From an uncultured Shinella sp. (lineage in GTDB: Bacteria > Pseudomonadota > Alphaproteobacteria > Rhizobiales > Rhizobiaceae), in the NCBI GenBank assembly GCA_946886325.1, contig CAMPIK010000173.1, positions 1 to 5,880 on the forward strand: 5,880 nucleotides of DNA, read 5' to 3'. The translations under genes and the position numbers were made by a program. Under the pieces are notes generated by a model. It saw nothing but the letters and a program-made list of their open reading frames with translations, was not told the origin of the DNA and did not search any database. Every line of letters starts with the position of its first letter. The stretch's first letter is position 1. Positions 1 through 5,273 of the stretch are shown one piece after another.

Positions 1-458
1 CGGCCGCCGACCGGAAGGCGCGCGTCGCCCGCACGCTCGACCTCGTGAACCTCACAGGATTCGGCAAGAAATATCCCTGGCAACTGTCCGGCGGCATGCA
101 GCAGCGTGCCTCGATCGCCCGCGCGCTCGCCTTCGACGCCGACCTGTTGCTGATGGACGAGCCCTTCGGCGCGCTGGACGAAATCGTCCGCGACCATCTG
201 AACGAACAATTGCTGAAGCTCTGGGCCGCGACGGAGAAGACCATCTGTTTCGTCACCCACTCGATCCCGGAGGCCGTCTACCTCTCGACAAAGATCGTCG
301 TCATGAGCCCCCGCCCCGGCCGCGTCACCGACATCATCGATTCCCCGCTCCCGAAAGAGCGCCCCCTCGACATCCGCGAGACGCCGGAATTCCTCGAAGT
401 CGCCCACCGGGTGCGCGAAGGCTTGCGCGCCGGGCACAGCTATGAGGAGCACGTGTGA
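1..458 (+). CDS. ABC importer ATPase, NitT/TauT family (5' part missing)
   Basis: This is the C-terminal 151 residues of a cytoplasmic ATPase that would power an ABC importer. The first complete codon is at position 3 and the reading frame is open from the window edge, so the true start is upstream; the GTG at 45 is internal. Visible motifs in order are the ABC signature LSGGMQQR (nt 84-107), Walker B LLLMDE with its catalytic glutamate (nt 144-161), the D-loop GALD (nt 168-179) and the H-loop histidine in VTHS (nt 258-260). Walker A and the Q-loop must lie upstream. The C-terminal SPRPGR segment is typical of the SsuB/TauB/NrtD group. The stop TGA (456-458) shares one base with the next ATG, which indicates translational coupling. 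The substrate is not given by this subunit. Confidence 0.95.
   Translation, partial: AADRKARVARTLDLVNLTGFGKKYPWQLSGGMQQRASIARALAFDADLLLMDEPFGALDEIVRDHLNEQLLKLWAATEKTICFVTHSIPEAVYLSTKIVVMSPRPGRVTDIIDSPLPKERPLDIRETPEFLEVAHRVREGLRAGHSYEEHV
444..449 (+). promoter_or_regulatory. Shine-Dalgarno site for the DMT/SMR-like gene
   Basis: GAGGAG lies 8 nt before the ATG at 458, inside the last codons of the ATPase gene. It favours that ATG over the in-frame GTG at 455, which would be only 5 nt away. It supports reinitiation or coupled translation. Confidence 0.6.
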
Positions 459-793
459 TGAAGCTCCCCTATATCCTCTGGCTCTTCGGCGCGACGGCAG
501 TCTTCATCGGGGCGGCGACGTCGTCGAGGGCTTATGTCGGGACGAGCAATATCCTGTTCCTGCTGCTCTCGATGGCGCTCTATATCGTCGGCAACCTGAT
601 GATGCTGAAGCTGATGCGCGAGGGCGGGCTGGGGCTTGCGATCTCGCTGTCGGCGATCACGCAACTGCTGATGATCAACGTCATCGCCTTCCTCTTCTTC
701 GGCGAGCGGCTGAACCTGACGCAGCTTGCCGGTGTCGGCCTCGGCGTCGTCGCGATGGGGCTGATGCTGATGCCGACGACGGTGCGGAGCTAG
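458..793 (+). CDS. Small four-helix DMT/SMR-like membrane protein in ABC operon
   Basis: This is a 111-residue, very hydrophobic protein with four predicted membrane helices at about residues 4-22, 29-50, 58-80 and 87-105. Length, topology and the FGERL-N-TQLAG-GLG segment before and in helix 4 resemble the SMR (EmrE-like) and half-size EamA/DMT families. Aligned by eye to EmrE, the membrane glutamate of helix 1 (E14) is replaced by a hydrophobic residue, W63 is replaced by serine and the helix-3 GxG is absent. Proton-coupled drug efflux of the EmrE type is therefore doubtful. The only acidic residues are E55 and E83, near helix ends. The gene overlaps the ATPase stop by 1 nt and ends 3 nt before a permease, so it is made with the importer. 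It may be an accessory subunit or an independent small transporter; both are inference. GTG 455 is an alternative start that adds one residue. Confidence 0.85.
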   Translation: MKLPYILWLFGATAVFIGAATSSRAYVGTSNILFLLLSMALYIVGNLMMLKLMREGGLGLAISLSAITQLLMINVIAFLFFGERLNLTQLAGVGLGVVAMGLMLMPTTVRS

Positions 794-796
794 GGG

Positions 797-1681
797 ATGG
801 AGAAGGCGCGCTTCATAGAGGACCGCCTGCTGCCGATCGGCACCGTCGTCATGGCGCTGATCGTCCTCTGGTACGTCTTCGTCGTCGTGCTCAACATGCC
901 CTTCGAGCGCGATAGCGCCGCGCGTGCCGGCACAACGGCGGATTTCATGACGCTGCTGCCCAACACGATGGCGCAGGAGCGGCCGGTTCTGCCGGCGCCG
1001 CACCAGGTGATCGTGGAACTCTGGGACACGACCGTCAACAAGGCCGTGACCTCCAAGCGCAGCCTCGTCTACCATGCCTGGATCACGCTTTCGGCGACGC
1101 TTGCCGGTTTCGCCATGGGCGGCCTGCTCGGCATCCTGCTGGCCGTCGGCATCGTGCACAATCGCGCCATGGACCGCTCGCTGATGCCCTGGGTGATCGC
1201 CAGCCAGACGATCCCGATCCTCGCCATCGCGCCGATGATCATCGTCGTCCTGAACGCCGTCGGCATTTCCGGGCTGATGCCGAAGGCGCTGATCTCGACC
1301 TATCTCTCCTTCTTCCCGGTCGTCGTCGGCATGGTGAAGGGCTTGAGAAGCCCCGAGCAGATCCAGCTTGACCTGATGCACACCTACAATGCCTCGCCCT
1401 CGCAGATCTTCTGGAAGCTGCGCTGGCCGTCGTCCATGCCCTATCTCTTCACCTCGCTGAAGGTGGCGATCGCCATCTCCCTCGTCGGCGCCATCGTCGA
1501 CGAACTGCCGACGGGCGCTGTCGCCGGCCTCGGCGCGCGGCTGCTCGCCGGCTCCTATTACGGCCAGACGGTGCAGATATGGTCGGCGCTCTTCATGGCG
1601 GCGGGCTGCGCCGCTCTTCTGGTCGCGATCGTAGGCCTTGCTCATTCGGCCGTGCTTCGCCGCATGGGGGTGAAGCCATGA
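797..1681 (+). CDS. ABC importer permease 1 (BPD_transp_1, NitT/TauT-like)
   Basis: This 294-residue inner-membrane protein should form half of the transmembrane channel of the importer. GGAG at 786-789 sits 7 nt before the ATG and supports this start, 3 nt after the preceding stop. A first helix lies at about 13-34, followed by a long loop (about 35-92) expected on the periplasmic side, and then the helices of the conserved domain (about 93-120, 130-153, 162-180, 222-236, 258-284). The cytoplasmic coupling (EAA) loop is at about 194-218, reading HTYNASPSQIFWKLRWP. The usual family glycine is N198 and the usual LP is WP (W210-P211), so the loop is divergent. Both this loop and its counterpart in the next gene begin with a (H/R)TY element, which suggests subfamily variation rather than decay. 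The stop overlaps the next start by 4 nt (ATGA). Confidence 0.93.
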   Translation: MEKARFIEDRLLPIGTVVMALIVLWYVFVVVLNMPFERDSAARAGTTADFMTLLPNTMAQERPVLPAPHQVIVELWDTTVNKAVTSKRSLVYHAWITLSATLAGFAMGGLLGILLAVGIVHNRAMDRSLMPWVIASQTIPILAIAPMIIVVLNAVGISGLMPKALISTYLSFFPVVVGMVKGLRSPEQIQLDLMHTYNASPSQIFWKLRWPSSMPYLFTSLKVAIAISLVGAIVDELPTGAVAGLGARLLAGSYYGQTVQIWSALFMAAGCAALLVAIVGLAHSAVLRRMGVKP

Positions 1682-2547
1682 ACAGCGTGATCTTCGCCGC
1701 CGCCGTTGTCTTCTGGCTTTGCGCCTGGGCGTTCAACGAATGGCTCGTGCGCCGGACCTTTGCCAGCGCATCGGCGGAGCGCGCGGCGCGGATCGCCGTC
1801 CCGGTCCTTTTCGGCGTCGCGATCCTCGTGCTCTGGGAAGGCATCGTGCGCGGCTTCAACGTGCCCTCGGTGCTGCTTCCGCCGCCGTCGATGATCGGGG
1901 TGCGGCTCGTCAATTCCATCCCGACGCTCTGGGCGGATTTCCGCCAGACATTCCTGAAATCGGTGCTGGTCGGCTATGCGCTCGGCTGCGGCCTCGGTTT
2001 CCTGGTGGCGATCCTCATCGACCGCTCGCCCTTCCTGCAGAAGGGCCTGCTGCCGCTCGGCAATTTCGTCTCGGCCCTGCCGGTCATCGGCGTCGCGCCG
2101 ATCATGGTCATGTGGTTCGGCTTCGACTGGCAGTCGAAGGTCGCCGTCGTCGTCATCATGACCTTCTTCCCGATGCTGGTGAACACCGTCTCCGGCCTTG
2201 CCGCCGCAAGCCACATGGAGCGCGACCTGATGCGCACCTATGCGGCCGACTGGTTCCAGACGCTGATCAAGCTGCGGCTGCCGGCCGCGGCACCCTTCAT
2301 CTTCAACGCGTTGAAGATCAACTCGACGCTGGCGCTGATCGGCGCCATCGTCGCCGAGTTCTTCGGAACGCCCATCGTCGGCATGGGCTTCCGGATTTCC
2401 ACGGAAGTGGGCCGCATGAATGTCGACATGGTTTGGGCCGAGATCGCGGTTGCCGCGGTCGCCGGCTCCGCCTTTTACGGCATCGTCGCGCTCGTCGAGC
2501 GCGCGGTGACGTTCTGGCATCCGTCTGTCCGTGGTGGACAGGCGTAA
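1678..2547 (+). CDS. ABC importer permease 2 (BPD_transp_1, NitT/TauT-like)
   Basis: This 289-residue inner-membrane protein is the presumed partner of permease 1 in a heterodimeric channel. The ATG at 1678 was chosen because it overlaps the preceding stop as ATGA, has GGGGG 7 nt upstream (1666-1670) and opens directly into a hydrophobic helix. Earlier in-frame starts back to 1579 encode an arginine/glycine-rich stretch that is out-of-frame read-through of permease 1. Helices are predicted at about 3-22, 38-56, 92-114, 129-147, 153-173, 214-228 and 253-275. The LLPPPS motif after helix 2 (66-71) is typical of TauC/SsuC-type permeases. The coupling loop is at 186-206 (RTYAADWFQTLIKLRLP), with the LP of the EAA consensus retained. 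The extra N-terminal helix is uncommon for the shortest TauC-like proteins. The binding-protein gene follows after 18 nt. Confidence 0.94.
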   Translation: MNSVIFAAAVVFWLCAWAFNEWLVRRTFASASAERAARIAVPVLFGVAILVLWEGIVRGFNVPSVLLPPPSMIGVRLVNSIPTLWADFRQTFLKSVLVGYALGCGLGFLVAILIDRSPFLQKGLLPLGNFVSALPVIGVAPIMVMWFGFDWQSKVAVVVIMTFFPMLVNTVSGLAAASHMERDLMRTYAADWFQTLIKLRLPAAAPFIFNALKINSTLALIGAIVAEFFGTPIVGMGFRISTEVGRMNVDMVWAEIAVAAVAGSAFYGIVALVERAVTFWHPSVRGGQA

Positions 2548-2565
2548 CAAGAAGAGGGAACAGAG

Positions 2566-3558
2566 ATGAAAAAGACCATTGCTTCCATGCTGCTGGCCAG
2601 CGCCTTCTCGCTGGCGGCCTTCCAGGCGCATGCCGCCGACAGCGTGACGCTGCAGTTGAAGTGGGTGACGCAGGCCCAGTTCGCCGGCTACTACGTCGCC
2701 AAGGACAAGGGCTTCTACGAGGAAGAAGGCCTCGACGTCGAGATCAAGCCGGGCGGCCCTGATATCGCGCCGGCCCAGGTGATCGCCGGCGGCGGCGCCG
2801 ACGTCATCGTCGACTGGATGCCGTCTGCGCTCGCAACGCGTGAAAAGGGCGTCGCCCTCGTCAACATCGCCCAGCCCTTCAAGTCGTCGGGCATGATGCT
2901 GACCTGCCTCAAGGAATCCGGCGTCGCCTCGCCTGATGACTTCAAGGGCAAGACGCTCGGCGTCTGGTTCTTCGGCAACGAATATCCGTTCCTGTCCTGG
3001 ATGAGCCAGTTGAAGATCCCGACGGACGGCGGCGCCGAGGGCGTGACCGTGCTGAAGCAGGGCTTCAACGTCGATCCGCTGATCCAGAAGCAGGCGGCCT
3101 GCATCTCCACCATGACCTACAACGAATACTGGCAGGTCATCGACGCCGGCATCAAGGCCGAGGACCTCGTCACCTTCAAGTATGAGGACCAGGGCGTCGC
3201 GACGCTGGAAGACGGCCTCTATGTGCTCGAGGACAAGCTCGCCGATCCGGCCTTCAAGGAGAAGATGGTCAAGTTCGTGCGCGCCTCGATGAAGGGCTGG
3301 AAATATGCCGAGGAGAACCCGGACGAAGCCGCCGACATCGTGCTCGAAAACGACTCGACCGGCGCCCAGACCGAAGCGCACCAGAAGCGCATGATGGGCG
3401 AAGTCGCCAAGCTGACGGCCGGCTCCGACGGATCGCTTGACGAGGCCGACTACAAGCGCACCGTCGCCTCGCTGCTCTCGGGCGGTTCGGACCCTGTCAT
3501 CTCCAAGGAGCCGGAAGGCGCCTGGACGCATGCGATCACCGACGAAGCCCTGAAATAG
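2566..3558 (+). CDS. Periplasmic substrate-binding protein, NMT1/THI5-like
   Basis: This 330-residue protein is the ligand receptor of the importer. GAGGGA at 2554-2559, 6 nt before the ATG, is the best ribosome binding site in the operon, consistent with the high level usually needed for binding proteins. Residues 1-23 form a Sec signal peptide (KK, hydrophobic core, AHA|AD cleavage); there is no lipobox, so the mature protein is soluble. The N-terminal lobe begins LQLKW (29-33), then AGYYVAKDKGFYEEEGLD (40-57), the hallmark of the NMT1/THI5 and SsuA/TauA superfamily. A DFKGKTLGVW element (125-134) marks the lobe crossover region. Family members bind thiamine-pyrimidine precursors, riboflavin, sulfonates or other small anions. 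The LKW...AGYYVA form is closer to pyrimidine-type (ThiY-like) than to sulfonate binders, but this is judged by eye and the ligand remains open. Confidence 0.94.
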   Translation: MKKTIASMLLASAFSLAAFQAHAADSVTLQLKWVTQAQFAGYYVAKDKGFYEEEGLDVEIKPGGPDIAPAQVIAGGGADVIVDWMPSALATREKGVALVNIAQPFKSSGMMLTCLKESGVASPDDFKGKTLGVWFFGNEYPFLSWMSQLKIPTDGGAEGVTVLKQGFNVDPLIQKQAACISTMTYNEYWQVIDAGIKAEDLVTFKYEDQGVATLEDGLYVLEDKLADPAFKEKMVKFVRASMKGWKYAEENPDEAADIVLENDSTGAQTEAHQKRMMGEVAKLTAGSDGSLDEADYKRTVASLLSGGSDPVISKEPEGAWTHAITDEALK

Positions 3559-3620
3559 GACTGTCGCTGACGCAAGCCCCTCGACCCGATTGACGATGGG
3601 TAAAGGGATTTCATGCCAGA

Positions 3621-3658
3621 TTGCGAAAGCGCGCGGGCAAACCGCGCGCTTTTTGCAA
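3621..3658 (+). terminator. Rho-independent terminator after the ABC operon
   Basis: There is a perfect 11-bp stem, AAAGCGCGCGG (3626-3636) with CCGCGCGCTTT (3642-3652), a 5-nt loop GCAAA and a run of five T (3650-3654). A TTGC/GCAA pairing (3621-3624 with 3655-3658) can extend the stem. It lies 67 nt past the stop of the binding-protein gene and should isolate the ABC operon from the RND genes. The reverse strand has only TTTC after the stem, so it is mainly directed rightwards. Confidence 0.9.
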
Positions 3659-3695
3659 CAGTGGATGCGCGTCGCCTTGTCGCGACCCCGACCTA

Positions 3696-3724
3696 TTGCG
3701 TTGCAACATTGTGAAATATAAAAT
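3696..3724 (+). promoter_or_regulatory. Predicted sigma70-type promoter for the RND efflux genes
   Basis: TTGCGT (3696-3701), a 17-bp spacer and TAAAAT (3719-3724) lie in a locally AT-rich island of an otherwise GC-rich window, just after the terminator and before the adaptor gene. Transcription would begin near 3731, giving a leader of about 190 nt. A perfect palindrome GTTGCAAC (3700-3707) sits just inside the spacer and could be a protein site. No promoter is evident nearer to the adaptor start. Confidence 0.6.
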
Positions 3725-3727
3725 AAT

Positions 3728-3748
3728 GAGGCACCTCCTATATGCCTC
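3728..3748 (+). promoter_or_regulatory. Inverted repeat over the predicted start point (possible operator)
   Basis: GAGGCA (3728-3733) and TGCCTC (3743-3748) form a 6-bp inverted repeat with a 9-nt spacer directly after the predicted -10 box. TATGCC occurs at 3741-3746 and again at 3752-3757, one helical turn apart (11 bp). Such spacing suits a dimeric repressor of the TetR or MarR kind that often controls RND pumps. No regulator gene is in the window, so the role is inferred. Confidence 0.35.
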
Positions 3749-3766
3749 TTGTATGCCCAGGACAGC

Positions 3767-3800
3767 CCTATTACATAGGCTCGGTTACTTTTAGGAGCCT
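3767..3800 (+). repeat. Two overlapping inverted repeats in the RND leader
   Basis: CCTA-TTACA-TAGG (3767-3779) and AGGCTC (3777-3782) with GAGCCT (3795-3800) share the AGG at 3777-3779, so the two hairpins would compete in RNA. Both are short (4 and 6 bp). They could be leader RNA structure, DNA operator parts or chance. The rest of the leader, 3801-3918, holds nothing I can name beyond the weak ribosome binding site before 3919. Confidence 0.3.
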
Positions 3801-3918
3801 TTGTGTCGCTATCGCACGGCACGGGTGCATGTTTGGATCTGTTGATGCGCCGGGTGGTCAATGGGCGCTCACGCGCACAGGTCGCCTGAAGTTTAAGTCA
3901 TTCAGAGAAAGTCGGCCG

Positions 3919-5118
3919 ATGGCTCGTCGCTCATATCCTGCAATTTGCCTGTCGCTCGGCTTGCTCGCCCTGCTTCCCACCCTTCCGGCGCATGCGGCCG
4001 ACACCGCACCTGCCGAAGACAGCCAGTCGACGCAGAGCCTGCCGTCGATCGTGGTGACGGAAGCCCGGTCGCAGCCGATCGTCGAGCGGGCGCTGGCGAC
4101 CGGCACGGTCCAGGCGCGCGAGGAAGTCTACGTCGCGCCGCTGATCGACGGACTGTCCATCCGCACGCTGGACGCCGATGTCGGCGACCGCGTCGAAGCC
4201 GGACAGGCGCTGGCCACGCTGAACGACGACACGCTGCTTCTGGAAAAGAGACAGCTCAGCGCGTCGCTCGCCAAGGCCACGGCCGCGCTTGCGCAGATCA
4301 AGGCACAACTCGTCGAAGCCGAAGCGACCGCCGCAGAAGCCGTCACCGCGCGCGACCGGGCGGTCAAGCTTTCCAAGAACGGCTCGCAATCGCAGGCCGT
4401 CGCCGATCAGGCGATCGCCAATGCAGCGACGGCAGCCGCACGCGTCAGTTCCGCCGAACAGGCGATCGAAGTGGCGCAGGCCGATATCAAGGTGGCGGAA
4501 TCGCAGATTGCCGACATCGAACTGCGGCTGGCGCGCACGGCCGTGAAGAGCCCCGTTTCGGGCCTGGTCGCCGCCCGCACCGCCAAGATCGGCGCGATTG
4601 CGGCCGGCGCCGGCGAGCCGCTTTTCACGATCATCCGCGACGGCGAGATCGAACTGAAGGCCGATGTCTCCGAGGATTCGATCCTGAAGCTCGCGGCCGG
4701 CCAGAAGGCGACGATCACGCTCGGTGGCGGCGTTGCGACGCTGACCGGCGAGGTTCGCCTCGTCGAGCCGACGCTTGATCCGAACACCAGGCTCGGCCGT
4801 ATTTATATTCGCTTCGACGAACCGGAAAAGGCCCGTGCCGGCATGTTCGCCAGCGCCTCGATTGTAACCGCCGAAAAGACCGGCATCGTTCTGCCGCTTT
4901 CCGCCGTCACCACCGCCAACGGCAAGAGCCAGGTGCGCAAGGTCAGCGACGCGGTCGTGACGCTGGTCGAGGTGAAGACGGGCATTCAGGACGGCCAGGT
5001 TCTCGAAATCGAGGAAGGCCTGTCGGCCGGCGATCTGGTCGTGGCAAAGGCGGGGGCCTATGTCCGCGACGGCGACCGGATCAATCCGGTCGAAGCCGAG
5101 GCGGCTGCGGCCAACTGA
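3919..5118 (+). CDS. RND efflux periplasmic adaptor (membrane fusion protein, HlyD/AcrA-like)
   Basis: This 399-residue adaptor would link an RND pump to an outer-membrane TolC-type channel. The ATG at 3919 was chosen because it begins a signal peptide (MARRSYP, hydrophobic core, AHA|AD cleavage after residue 26); GAGAAAG at 3905-3911 is a modest ribosome binding site. The frame stays open for 59 further codons upstream (to ATG 3742), but that part reads like non-coding leader. There is no lipobox, so unlike AcrA it is probably not lipid-anchored. Domains: first lipoyl half about 66-105, alanine-rich coiled-coil hairpin about 107-205, second lipoyl half with KSPVSGLV about 210-240, beta-barrel about 243-320 and membrane-proximal domain about 321-390. 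At the hairpin tip R147, L151 and S158 fit the RLS (R-x3-L-x6-S) TolC-docking motif exactly. The pump gene follows after 155 nt. The exported substrate is unknown. Confidence 0.94.
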   Translation: MARRSYPAICLSLGLLALLPTLPAHAADTAPAEDSQSTQSLPSIVVTEARSQPIVERALATGTVQAREEVYVAPLIDGLSIRTLDADVGDRVEAGQALATLNDDTLLLEKRQLSASLAKATAALAQIKAQLVEAEATAAEAVTARDRAVKLSKNGSQSQAVADQAIANAATAAARVSSAEQAIEVAQADIKVAESQIADIELRLARTAVKSPVSGLVAARTAKIGAIAAGAGEPLFTIIRDGEIELKADVSEDSILKLAAGQKATITLGGGVATLTGEVRLVEPTLDPNTRLGRIYIRFDEPEKARAGMFASASIVTAEKTGIVLPLSAVTTANGKSQVRKVSDAVVTLVEVKTGIQDGQVLEIEEGLSAGDLVVAKAGAYVRDGDRINPVEAEAAAAN

Positions 5119-5273
5119 TCAACGCGAGTCCCGGCAAGGGGCTTTCTACACGTCCGAAGGGACGGGACATGCCGGAGGGGGCGCCAGGCGCCGGCCGGAA
5201 GAATGACGGTACCGCACGGCCAGAAGCCGGCGGAACGCAGCAGCCCTGACGAGCGACAAGGATACCGGGGACG
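5119..5273 (+). other. Structured gap between adaptor and pump genes
   Basis: This 155-nt intercistronic stretch is rich in short inverted repeats. GTCCC (5128-5132) can pair with GGGAC (5164-5168), enclosing a CGTCC-GAAG-GGACG hairpin (5151-5164). GCCGG (5171-5175) can pair with CCGGC (5191-5195), enclosing GGCGCC-A-GGCGCC. No T-run follows, so it is not a standard terminator. A 26-codon reading frame (5169-5249) with purine-rich GGGACGGGAC before its ATG lies here in the same frame as the pump gene and ends 24 nt before it. Whether it is translated is unknown. Confidence 0.4.

Noticed and set aside
440..1645. 401-codon open reading frame on the - strand across the DMT-like gene and permease 1
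   Set aside because: Low-complexity charged composition (runs of HDDD, RRRR, EEEE type) and full antisense overlap with real membrane protein genes; a GC-bias shadow.
1579..1677. N-terminal extension of permease 2 by 33 residues
   Set aside because: The extension is out-of-frame reading of the permease 1 gene. The ATG at 1678 has the ATGA overlap, a ribosome binding site and begins at a membrane helix.
3584..3601. ACCC...GGGT inverted repeat just after the binding-protein gene
   Set aside because: Only 4 bp with a 10-nt spacer and no T-run; far weaker than the terminator 40 nt downstream.
1642..3861. 739-codon open reading frame on the - strand across permease 2, the binding protein and the intergenic region
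   Set aside because: Its translation is rich in H, D, R, Q and G without domain-like or membrane patterns, and it lies antisense to two clear family genes. Such frames arise in GC-rich genomes because biased codon use removes antisense stops.
3945..4778. 277-codon + strand frame inside the adaptor gene
   Set aside because: Arginine/alanine/glycine-rich shadow of the adaptor gene in another frame.
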